A stretch of 23,290 nt of DNA from a virus, in the IMG/VR virus record IMGVR_UViG_3300046167_000105, positions 1-23,290 of that record. One strand, written 5' to 3'. Position numbers and translations under genes: made by a program. The notes under the pieces are model-generated. The model did no database searches and was not told where the DNA came from. It worked only from the letters and a program-made list of their open reading frames with translations. Of the stretch, positions 13,977-21,439 are shown piece by piece; the stretch's first letter is position 1, and every line of letters begins with the position of its first letter.

Positions 13977-15116
13977 ATGGAAATAAATAAAATATACAAT
14001 GAAAACTGTTTAAATACAATGTCAAAAATGCAAGAAAAATTTATTCAATGTATAATTACATCGCCTCCTTATTTTAATTTAAGGGATTACGGAAGTAAAG
14101 ATCAAATAGGAATAGAAAATAGTTTTTTTGATTATTTAAATAATTTATTAGAAGTGTTTACAAATGCTTATAGAGTTTTAAAAGATGATGGTATTTTATT
14201 TGTAAATATTGGAGACACTTATACAAGTAAAAAAGTAGGTAATATTAAAAGAAAAACCTTAATAGGAATACCAGACAGATTTAAAATAATGATGATTGAT
14301 AATGGATGGATTTGTAGAAATGATATAATATGGCACAAACCCAATGCAATGCCTTCAAGTGCAAAAGATAGATTTGTAAATGATTATGAGCGAATATTTA
14401 TGTTTGTAAAAAGTGAAAAATATAAATTTAATACTCAATACGAAGAAAGAAAAACAAAAGTAAGTATTAAGACAAATAAAATAAAAAAAAGTAAATATTT
14501 AAACGATGAACAAGAAAAACAAGTAAGGCAAGGAATGAATAAAAAAAGAGGTTTAAAGTTATTGGAGAAAAGAAACCATTTGCCTGAACATTTATTTTTT
14601 GTTAATTTTTTACGAACTAAAACATCTGCAAAAGAATTATTTAGCAATGTTAATGATATAAAATTATCTACTATTGAACATTGGTTTAGAAAAGATAAAC
14701 TCGGATTTAGTTATCCAAAATTGAAAGATTGGAACAAGGTAAAAGATTTTATTGATGATTGGAGCGAGGATTTTTTTAAAATTGATTTAGGTTTGTCTAA
14801 AATAGATTATGAGTTTGATAATATAAATAAAAACGCACATAAAGGAAGAATAAAAAGATGCGTCTGGAGCGTAAACACAAAACCTAGTAAAGAAAAACAT
14901 TTTGCAGTTTATCCTGAAGAATTAATTAAAATACCAATTTTATGTAGTACAGATAAAAATGATATAGTTTACGATCCTTTTATGGGAAGCGGAACAACTG
15001 CAAAATCTTGCATAACATATAATAGAAATTTTATAGGTAGTGAAATAAATAAAAAATATTGTGAAATTTCAAATAATAGAATAAACGAACACAAACAACA
15101 AATAAGAATGTTTTAA
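13977..15116 (+). CDS. DNA methyltransferase, N4-cytosine/N6-adenine class
   Basis: A 379-residue methyltransferase of the N6_N4_Mtase family. Catalytic motif IV TSPPY is at residues 28-32 and precedes the SAM-binding motif I DPFMGSGTT (about 333-341), the beta-class order. SPPY more often marks m4C enzymes, while DPPY marks m6A, so m4C is favoured but not certain. Other conserved parts are YRVLKDDGILFVNIGDTY and WHKPNAMPSSAKDRF. An insert (about 165-270, including STIEHWFRKDKLGFSYPKLKDW) probably recognises DNA. No restriction enzyme gene is adjacent, so it likely protects phage DNA from host restriction. The recognition site cannot be read. A-rich codon use is slightly stronger than in neighbours. 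Confidence 0.9.
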   Translation: MEINKIYNENCLNTMSKMQEKFIQCIITSPPYFNLRDYGSKDQIGIENSFFDYLNNLLEVFTNAYRVLKDDGILFVNIGDTYTSKKVGNIKRKTLIGIPDRFKIMMIDNGWICRNDIIWHKPNAMPSSAKDRFVNDYERIFMFVKSEKYKFNTQYEERKTKVSIKTNKIKKSKYLNDEQEKQVRQGMNKKRGLKLLEKRNHLPEHLFFVNFLRTKTSAKELFSNVNDIKLSTIEHWFRKDKLGFSYPKLKDWNKVKDFIDDWSEDFFKIDLGLSKIDYEFDNINKNAHKGRIKRCVWSVNTKPSKEKHFAVYPEELIKIPILCSTDKNDIVYDPFMGSGTTAKSCITYNRNFIGSEINKKYCEISNNRINEHKQQIRMF

Positions 15117-15118
15117 TA

Positions 15119-15142
15119 TTTAAAATATTTTTTCTAATTTAG
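15119..15142 (+). promoter_or_regulatory. Early promoter candidate 3 before primase-helicase
   Basis: TTTAAAA at 15119-15125, nine bases, then TAATTTAG at 15135-15142. It is a looser copy of the elements at 9190 and 10278, placed 20 bases before the ATG. Confidence 0.42.
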
Positions 15143-15162
15143 CGAAAACAAACAAAAACTTA

Positions 15163-16839
15163 ATGAAAACATTTAAAGACTTCAATATTGATGTCGGCAA
15201 TAAAACGACCGGCAAAATTAAAACACAATGCCCAAAGTGTAGCCATACAAGAAAAAACAAACGTGATAAATGTTTGTCAGTAGACTTAGACAAAGGTTTA
15301 TGGAATTGCCACAACTGCGGGTTTGGAGGAACTACAAAATTTGAGAAAAAGCAAGAATACATTGTACCTCAAAAAATAAAACTAAATATTTCGGAGCCAG
15401 TTATTGAATGGTTTAAAGGTAGAGGCATCACAGAGCCAACTTTAAAGCATTGGAAAGTAGGGCAATCAATGGAGTATTTTCCGCAAGTAAACGCAAAGCG
15501 TAGGGCCGTAAACTTTAACTACTACCGAGAGAATGAACTTGTAAACGTAAAATATAGGGATTCGCAAAAGAATTTTAAAATGGTTTCAGGCGCTGAACTT
15601 ATATTTTATGGCCTTGACAATATAAAAGAAATGGACAAAATTTATATTGTTGAGGGAGAAATGGATGCTTTAACCTTACACGAGGCCGGTATTTATTCCG
15701 TTTGCTCTGTTCCAAATGGTGCGTCTAAAGGAAGCCAAAGACTAGAATATTTGGACAACTGTTGGCAATACTTTAAAGACAAAAAAGAAATCATACTTTG
15801 CACAGATAACGACAATCCTGGAATTGAACTTAGGAAAGAACTCGCAAGAAGGTTTGGAGCATATCGTTGCAAATACGTTGATTTTGGCGATTATAACGAT
15901 GCTAACGAGATTTTAATATCTAAGGGAGCAGAAACATTAAGGAATGTTATAAAAGGCGCTAAAAACTTTCCTTTAGAAGGAGTTTTAAATGTTGATGATA
16001 TTTGGCAATCGGTTTTAAATTATAATGAGGCCGGAGTTAAAAACTATTCAATAGGTTTGCCAAACTCAGATACATATTTTAAAATGTCTTTAGGAGAGTG
16101 GACTGTTGTAACCGGAATACCAAATTCAGGAAAATCCGATGTAATGGATCAAATATTTTGCAACCTAGCAACTTCATACGATATGAGATGCGCAATTTTT
16201 GCTCCTGAATCATTCCCATACGAGGGCCACATAAAAAGAATTGCTAATAAATTAAACGAAACTAATTGCGATAGTAACCAACTAAATAACACAAAAGATT
16301 TTATTGAAGATCATTTTTATTGGGTTAAAATAGATTTAGAAAATCTAACTTTAAAAGCAATATTAAACCATTTTAAAGAGTTGGTATTTCAAAAAGGAAT
16401 TAATGTTTGTGTGATAGATCCCTGGAATATGCTCGACCATTCAGCACAAAGAGACCATTCTTATATCGGAAAAGTATTATCGGAAATTACACAATTTTGT
16501 CAGCAAACAAATACACATTTGTTTTTAGTGGCGCATCCTAGAAAAATAGAAAGCGAAAACGGAAACTATAAAAAACCAACTTTGTATGATATAAGTGGCT
16601 CTGCTGACTTTTTTAACAAGGCATACAACGGATTAATAGTTTATAGATGTATTGGACAACGTACAAAATTTGATTCTGATATTGTTAAAATGTATGTAGA
16701 AAAAGTAAAACGTAAAGAAAACGGACAACTAGGAGATTTTGATATTGCTCCTGATTTTAAAAACGGCGGTGTTTATAGGGATGTCGATTTAAATACAAAA
16801 AGGTTTGAAGTTGTAACCGATGATAATGTACCATTTTAG
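15163..16839 (+). CDS. Bifunctional DNA primase-helicase (T7 gp4-like)
   Basis: A 558-residue enzyme that unwinds DNA and makes RNA primers at the fork. Cys4 zinc-binding residues are C23, C26, C49 and C52. The TOPRIM domain has E164 (VEGEMDALTLHEAG) and D215/D217 (CTDNDNPG). The RecA-like helicase has Walker A GIPNSGKS (318-325), a Walker B region VCVIDPWN (about 420), and LFLVAHPRK downstream. Length is close to T7 gp4 (566). The end, DDNVPF, is an acidic tail with terminal Phe, like that of T7 gp4, which contacts polymerase; the window's SSB-like protein ends NDLPF. No DNA polymerase gene was found, so host polymerase is probably used. Confidence 0.93.
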   Translation: MKTFKDFNIDVGNKTTGKIKTQCPKCSHTRKNKRDKCLSVDLDKGLWNCHNCGFGGTTKFEKKQEYIVPQKIKLNISEPVIEWFKGRGITEPTLKHWKVGQSMEYFPQVNAKRRAVNFNYYRENELVNVKYRDSQKNFKMVSGAELIFYGLDNIKEMDKIYIVEGEMDALTLHEAGIYSVCSVPNGASKGSQRLEYLDNCWQYFKDKKEIILCTDNDNPGIELRKELARRFGAYRCKYVDFGDYNDANEILISKGAETLRNVIKGAKNFPLEGVLNVDDIWQSVLNYNEAGVKNYSIGLPNSDTYFKMSLGEWTVVTGIPNSGKSDVMDQIFCNLATSYDMRCAIFAPESFPYEGHIKRIANKLNETNCDSNQLNNTKDFIEDHFYWVKIDLENLTLKAILNHFKELVFQKGINVCVIDPWNMLDHSAQRDHSYIGKVLSEITQFCQQTNTHLFLVAHPRKIESENGNYKKPTLYDISGSADFFNKAYNGLIVYRCIGQRTKFDSDIVKMYVEKVKRKENGQLGDFDIAPDFKNGGVYRDVDLNTKRFEVVTDDNVPF

Positions 16840-16840
16840 T

Positions 16841-17077
16841 ATGCCGAATAATAAAAAAATAAACATACCGCAAACAGACGAACACAGAAAGGCAATTCAA
16901 TGGTGCATAAAAAACAATATTTTAGTTGGCGTTCTACCTACAAAAAAAGGTTTAAAAGTTGAAATTAACGAAAATGGAGACAAAAAAGTATCGCCAAAAA
17001 TATACAAACAAGAGGAAGCACAAAAAAAAGTTATAGAATTATATTTGTATATTTACAAAAAATACTGGCAAGTATGA
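16841..17077 (+). CDS. Hypothetical protein (78 aa)
   Basis: Starts at ATG 16841, one base after the primase-helicase stop; a longer start inside that gene is possible but unlikely. The 78 residues include DEHRKAIQWCIKNNILVGVLP and a C-terminal amphipathic helix (YKQEEAQKKVIELYLYIYKKYWQV). Soluble, basic, no known motif recognised. Tight spacing suggests translation with the primase-helicase and possibly a helper role. The end overlaps the next start by 4 bases (ATGA). Confidence 0.5.
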   Translation: MPNNKKINIPQTDEHRKAIQWCIKNNILVGVLPTKKGLKVEINENGDKKVSPKIYKQEEAQKKVIELYLYIYKKYWQV

Positions 17078-17259
17078 ACATAAACTTCAACACAACTATT
17101 TTTGCTTTATTCGGAATTTGCTTTGGCGCTAATTATTGGAATTCTAATATGGATGACGATTTTGGCGAAACAGATTTAACCGGAGAAACAGAACATTGTT
17201 TACAATTCTTTATTGCGGTAGTTGGAATTTCTTTTGTTTGGTTTACACAAGATAAATAA
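17074..17259 (+). CDS. Small membrane protein with two hydrophobic segments
   Basis: A 61-residue protein whose ATG overlaps the previous stop (ATGA). Two hydrophobic stretches (TTIFALFGICFGANYW, about 7-22, and CLQFFIAVVGISFVWF, about 42-57) flank an acidic loop (MDDDFGETDLTGETE). Both ends would face the same side of the membrane. Function unknown. Within the coding end of the previous gene, TATATTTG/TATATTTAC boxes near 17041-17058 could add transcription, but this is weak. Confidence 0.5.
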   Translation: MNINFNTTIFALFGICFGANYWNSNMDDDFGETDLTGETEHCLQFFIAVVGISFVWFTQDK

Positions 17260-17267
17260 TTACTCTT

Positions 17268-17795
17268 TTGAAAAAAAAAGTAAATATTGCATCTGTAAAA
17301 GAAAATCCTAAAATTAATTATGTAGAGGATAATTTAGAAAATAGATTTTACTATTCTTTAAAAAAACTTATAAGTATTTTACTTGTAAAAGAAAATCCGG
17401 ACAATCCAAGATTCATAAAAGATTCTAAATTTAAAAAATTAGTCAAGTCAATTAAGGCGTTTCCTGAGATGTTAGAGAAAAGGCCAATAGTAGTTGATGA
17501 GAATATGGTTGTTCTTGGCGGAAATATGCGTTTAAAGGCTTGTAAGTCTGCCGGGTTGTTTGAGGTTTGGATTGATATTGCACAAGGTTGGACAGAAGAA
17601 CAGAAGCAAGAGTTTATTGTTAAAGACAATGTAGGCTTTGGAGAGTGGGATTGGGATATACTAGCCAATGAATGGGATGTTCAAAAATTAGTTGAATGGG
17701 GGGTTGATCTACCCGTTTATGATGTTCCTATTGATGATGACCAAGACGATAAAAACGATAGAGATAAAGAGGTTTGCGAATTGTGCGGTAAATAA
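17268..17795 (+). CDS. ParB-like N-terminal domain protein
   Basis: A 175-residue protein from a TTG start. Residues about 45-120 (NPRFIKDSKFKKLVKSIKAFPEMLEKRPIVVDENMVVLGGNMRLKACKSAG) are a ParB/Srx-type nuclease-fold domain common in phages just before terminase. GGNMR is its signature. This is followed by KQEFIVKDNVGFGEWDWDIL. The Asp-rich tail ends CELCGK, like half of a zinc knuckle, so the protein may be shortened; related phage proteins often continue into a zinc finger or methyltransferase. The N-terminus has a near repeat: ASVKENP at about 9-15 and LLVKENP at about 38-44. A role in DNA modification or packaging is possible but unproven. Confidence 0.75.
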   Translation: MKKKVNIASVKENPKINYVEDNLENRFYYSLKKLISILLVKENPDNPRFIKDSKFKKLVKSIKAFPEMLEKRPIVVDENMVVLGGNMRLKACKSAGLFEVWIDIAQGWTEEQKQEFIVKDNVGFGEWDWDILANEWDVQKLVEWGVDLPVYDVPIDDDQDDKNDRDKEVCELCGK

Positions 17796-17796
17796 A

Positions 17797-17828
17797 TTTG
17801 CACAACTAAAAGAAAAATTATAATTTAG
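17797..17828 (+). promoter_or_regulatory. Candidate promoter in the ParB-terminase gap
   Basis: TTTG (17797-17800), a 20-base spacer, TAATTTAG (17821-17828). The spacing fits Bacteroidetes promoters well. The predicted transcript would begin near 17834 and quickly meet a terminator. Confidence 0.5.
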
Positions 17829-17833
17829 CATAG

Positions 17834-17910
17834 AATTAAGAACGACCAAGTTTAAAATTCTTTTTCATAAAATTTAAGTTTGTACCTCTCAGAAATGGGA
17901 GGTTTTTTTT
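17834..17910 (+). ncRNA. Candidate small RNA upstream of terminase
   Basis: About 75 bases without a credible reading frame lie between a promoter candidate and a rho-independent terminator, so a short noncoding transcript is plausible. AGAATT (17832-17837) and AATTCT (17856-17861) could form an additional 5' stem, and the 3' end is the terminator hairpin. It may instead be the leader or packaging-site region of the terminase operon. Evidence is positional only. Confidence 0.35.
17884..17910 (+). terminator. Rho-independent terminator before terminase
   Basis: ACCTCTC (17884-17890) pairs with GGGAGGT (17897-17903) allowing one G-U, loop AGAAAT, then a T run to 17910. Confidence 0.85.
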
Positions 17911-17927
17911 ATGTATTTATATTTTTT

Positions 17928-17935
17928 TAACTTTG
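17928..17935 (+). promoter_or_regulatory. TAnnTTTG box (TAACTTTG) just before terminase start
   Basis: An exact -7 box match that ends only 4 bases before the TerS ATG, after a terminator. If functional, transcription would begin at or next to the start codon, giving a leaderless or near-leaderless message. No TTTG -33 partner is evident. Confidence 0.4.
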
Positions 17936-17939
17936 CGAT

Positions 17940-18314
17940 ATGGCAACAAAAACCGACATATTAAAAAGGAATCTTTTAGAAGCGCTAGAAAAATCGCTCG
18001 GAGTAGTTACAACGGCTTGTAAAATAGTTGATTGTAATAGGAGTACATTCTACAAGTATTATAATAATGACCAAGACTTTAAGGCGTCTGTTGATGAACT
18101 TCAAAACCTAACTTTAGACTTTGCTGAATCACAATTACACCAACAAATAAAAGACGGAAACACAACTGCAACAATATTCTATTTAAAGACCAAAGGCAAA
18201 AAGCGTGGTTATGTAGAACGTAAAGAGGTAGAGATGACCGCAGAGGTTAGTACGAGCAAATTATCAAACGAAGCAAGAAAAAAGATTGACGACATTTTAA
18301 ATGAAGAATATTAA
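17940..18314 (+). CDS. terS: Terminase small subunit
   Basis: A 124-residue DNA-recognition subunit of the packaging motor. Residues about 5-45 (ILKRNLLEALEKSLGVVTTACKIVDCNRSTFYKYYNND) form a helix-turn-helix of the type seen in Bacteroidetes phage TerS. LDFAESQLHQQIKDGNTTATIFYLKTKGKKRGY (about 59-91) is the conserved oligomerisation/core segment. Its end overlaps TerL by 14 bases. It probably binds the pac or cos site, perhaps in the noncoding gap upstream. Confidence 0.88.
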   Translation: MATKTDILKRNLLEALEKSLGVVTTACKIVDCNRSTFYKYYNNDQDFKASVDELQNLTLDFAESQLHQQIKDGNTTATIFYLKTKGKKRGYVERKEVEMTAEVSTSKLSNEARKKIDDILNEEY

Positions 18315-19660
18315 CGAAATAATAAAGCAAAAATGTGAGGATTCGCTTTTGTTTTTTACTCGTTATATTTTCAAAGAAAACACCGGAAATAAATTCGAGG
18401 CCGCAGAGTTTCATAGAACATTAGCCAACACATTACACAAAGTTCATAACGGCGAAATTAAGCGCCTTATAATTAATATACCTCCACGTTACGGAAAAAC
18501 TGAAATAGCCGTTAAAATGTTTATCGCTTGGACACTTGCTAAAAATCCAATGGCGAAGTTTATTCATTTATCTTATTCTGATTCGTTGGCGCTTGACAAT
18601 AGTTCAATGACAAAAGAATATATTAATTCAGATGCCTATCAACGCATTTGGGATTTACAACTAAAAAAGGATTCACAATCACAAAAGAAATGGTACACAA
18701 CGCAAGGCGGTGGAGTTTATGCAACATCTTCAGGAGGTGCAATTACCGGGTTTGGTGCGGGTACTGGTGGAGCAATTATAATTGATGATCCATTAAAACC
18801 TGATGACGCATTATCAGACGTTAGGCGGTCGTTTATAAACAATCGATACAATACAACTATTCGTTCAAGGGTTAATGATAGGGATGTTCCTATTATCGTA
18901 ATTATGCAGAGGTTACACGAGGAAGATTTGAGCGGTTATTTATTAGATGGCGGAAGTGGAGAGCAATGGCATCACTTAAAGTTAGCAGCATTAGATGACG
19001 ATAACAATGCGTTATGGCCTGAGAAACATTCTTTTGAGGAACTTGAAGCAATACGCCAAGCGGATAGATATACTTTTAGTGGTCAGTATTTACAAATCCC
19101 GTCGCCTCCAGAGGGTGGAGAGTGGAGGAAAAGATTGGTTTAATATTATACACAGAGCCGAGTTACCGAGCGATATATCTTTTGAAATGTATATTGATGG
19201 CGCTTATACCAAAGACACGAGAAACGATCCGACCGGAATACAAATAAGCGGTAAAAGTGGCGACAATCTTTACATATTTAAAAGCATTGATAAGTATTTA
19301 GAGATGCCTGAACTAAAAAACTTTGTTACCTCTTTTGTGCAATCTTGCGGAGTTCCAATATCGCAAATATTAGTCGAGCCTAAAGCATCCGGGAAATCAC
19401 TTGTGCAGCTATTAAGGCGTGAAACTAGATACAATGTATCAGAAATAAAAACAAACTTTGTTAGGTACTCTAAAATCGAACGAGCGAGAGCATCCTCGCC
19501 ATTTATTGAAGGCGGTAGAGTTTTCCTAGTTAAAGATAATTGGAATGATGCGTTTTTACAACAAGTTAGCACGTTTCCAAATGCTAAACACGATGAGCAT
19601 ATTGACGTAACTTCCTACGCTATCGAAAGGAATTTAATTAACAACTTTTTTGTAGTTTAA
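18301..19660 (+). CDS. terL: Terminase large subunit (frame broken between ATPase and nuclease)
   Basis: The packaging motor ATPase and headful/cos nuclease. The ATPase part has Walker A PPRYGKTE (61-68), Walker B IIIDDP (about 160-164) and the coupling region IVIMQRLHEEDLSGYLL. The literal frame stops at 19143 after GGEWRKRLV. The nuclease part (FEMYIDGAYTKDTRNDPTG with the first catalytic Asp, then LVEPKASGKSLVQLL and AKHDEHIDVTSYAIE with further acidic residues) is in the next frame to 19660. Removing one A from AAAA at 19129-19132 joins them as GGEWRKDWFNIIHRAE, the usual linker, giving 452 residues. The ORF beginning near 18995 is the same gene. As written the motor would lack its nuclease, so an indel error is likely. 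Confidence 0.9.
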
Positions 19661-19678
19661 AAACAATTTTAAATTTTG

Positions 19679-19687
19679 TATTTTTAC
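19679..19687 (+). promoter_or_regulatory. Candidate promoter box before portal gene
   Basis: TATTTTTAC, a variant of TAnnTTTG matching the form also present at 3185 and 22283, 24 bases before the portal ATG. The nearest upstream TTTG is 26 bases away, longer than usual. Confidence 0.33.
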
Positions 19688-19711
19688 GAAAATTTTATAT
19701 TACTTTAAAAT

Positions 19712-21439
19712 ATGGCATCTTTCTTTGACCGATTCAATTTTTCAAAAAAAAATCAAAACACAAACGAGCAATATAACAGAGCCATTTATAATTGGCTAGG
19801 TAATTCTGTTCTTTGGAACAATGAGAACGATGATTCTTATATTACGGAAGGTTATCAAAAAAATGCAACAATATATTCTTTGATAAATTTAATCACAAAG
19901 GCGGCAACAACAATTCCGTTTCAAGTTTATGAAAAGACAAACGAAAACGATTATAAAAGATATAAGGCTTTAACTTCAGGAATGATGGATTCAGCGTCTA
20001 TTCAAAAGGCGTCTCTATTGCAAAAAAACGCATTGGTTGAATTACAAGATACTGAGTTGCATAAAATATTAGAGCGACCAAATCCGGCACAATCTTACAA
20101 CGCTTGGCTAACTGAATTAATTGCTTTTGGTAAATTAACCGGTAACAGATACATTTACGGAATTGGCCCAGATACTGGAGCAAACGTTGGCAAATTTACT
20201 GAGTTGTATGTTATGCCCTCGCAAGTGATGGAGATTATATCTAATGGTATAATGGAGCCGGTATCTAAATATAAATTAGAATACAACGGAACAAAATACA
20301 TTGACGCATCTGAAATCTGCCACATTAAAGACTTCAATCCTTACTACGATGGTACTGGATCACATATGTACGGACAATCGCCTTTAAGAGCGGGTTTGCG
20401 TTCATTAACAACAAACAATGAAGCCGTACAAACGGGAGTAAAATATCTACAAAACCAAACTGCAAGAGGTTTATTAACTTCTGAGATGGGCGACATTAAC
20501 GAGGTACAAGCGCAACAATTAAAAGATAAATTTAGACGTCAGCATCAAGGCTCAGACAATGCCGGAGATATTATCATAACTCCAAATAAAATGTCTTGGG
20601 TTAATTTTGGACTAAATGCGTCTGATGTTTCTTTGATAGCGCAATACAACGCCTCAATAAAAGATTTGTGTAATATTTACAATGTGCCGGTACAATTACT
20701 AAACAATACTGATTCATCCTCTTATAACAATATGAAAGAGGCTAAAAAAGCATTATATCAAAACGCAGTTATCCCAGAACTTGTAAAAATTAAAGACGAA
20801 TTAAATAGATGGTTAGCGCCTAAATATGGCGACAAACTTTGTATTGAGTTTGATTTTTCTGTAATACCTGAGATGCAAGAGGAAACTGAAAAGGTAGTAG
20901 ACCAATTATCTAAAGCGTGGTGGATTACGCCAAATGAAAAGCGTTCTGCAATGAACTACGGAAAGGATGAAGAAAATACTCAATTAGACGATTACTTTAT
21001 ACCGGCTAATTTAATTCCAACAAATCCAAGCGATATTGATTTACCTATTGAGCCAATAGATTTAGACGTAAACAAGTTTTTAGGTCAAAAAAAAAACGAA
21101 ATAATTAAGGCAGAAACCTATAATAATTATCCTCAATCTGCGACTAATAACGCTAAAAGGATGATTGAATGGCGTGAAAAATATGGGCGTGATGTTGTAA
21201 CTGCCGGAACAGAAGTAGGTTGGCGTAGAGCATCGCAACTCGCAAACAGAGAAAACATTTCTTTAGATGTTGTTAAAAGAATGGCGCAATTTAATCGCCA
21301 CAGAGAAAACGCAAAGATAGATCCTAGATATAAAGGAGAGCCTTGGAAGGACAACGGCTATGTAGCTTGGAACTTATGGGGTGGAACTGCCGGGGTTGAT
21401 TGGGCAATAAGAGAAGTAAACAAATTAAAAGACGACTAA
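19712..21439 (+). CDS. HK97-type portal protein with fused C-terminal domain
   Basis: A 575-residue protein; the portal ring is the gate for DNA entry. The portal part (about 1-450) shows YSLINLITKAATTIPFQVYEK, ILERPNPAQSYNAWLTELIAFGKLTGNRYIY, GQSPLRAGLRSL and VPVQLLNNTDSSSYNNMKEAKKALYQNAVIPEL, typical of the HK97-family portal. After EENTQLDDYFIPANLIPT the protein should end. Here it continues for about 110 residues (YPQSATNNAKRMIEWREKYG, then GWRRASQLANRENISLDVVKRMAQFNRHR and AWNLWGGTAGVDWAIREV). That matches a small module I know from phage head proteases or head gene neighbourhoods. The next gene starts directly at the stop. Confidence 0.9.
   Translation: MASFFDRFNFSKKNQNTNEQYNRAIYNWLGNSVLWNNENDDSYITEGYQKNATIYSLINLITKAATTIPFQVYEKTNENDYKRYKALTSGMMDSASIQKASLLQKNALVELQDTELHKILERPNPAQSYNAWLTELIAFGKLTGNRYIYGIGPDTGANVGKFTELYVMPSQVMEIISNGIMEPVSKYKLEYNGTKYIDASEICHIKDFNPYYDGTGSHMYGQSPLRAGLRSLTTNNEAVQTGVKYLQNQTARGLLTSEMGDINEVQAQQLKDKFRRQHQGSDNAGDIIITPNKMSWVNFGLNASDVSLIAQYNASIKDLCNIYNVPVQLLNNTDSSSYNNMKEAKKALYQNAVIPELVKIKDELNRWLAPKYGDKLCIEFDFSVIPEMQEETEKVVDQLSKAWWITPNEKRSAMNYGKDEENTQLDDYFIPANLIPTNPSDIDLPIEPIDLDVNKFLGQKKNEIIKAETYNNYPQSATNNAKRMIEWREKYGRDVVTAGTEVGWRRASQLANRENISLDVVKRMAQFNRHRENAKIDPRYKGEPWKDNGYVAWNLWGGTAGVDWAIREVNKLKDD

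Noticed and set aside
16820-16840. Earlier start for the 78-residue protein
   Set aside because: It would read through the primase-helicase stop region in another frame with no benefit; ATG 16841 follows the stop directly.
18995-19660. Separate gene starting at 18995
   Set aside because: Its first 45 or so codons run in another frame beneath the TerL ATPase and look random; the remainder is the TerL nuclease domain, so it is the same gene after a one-base break.
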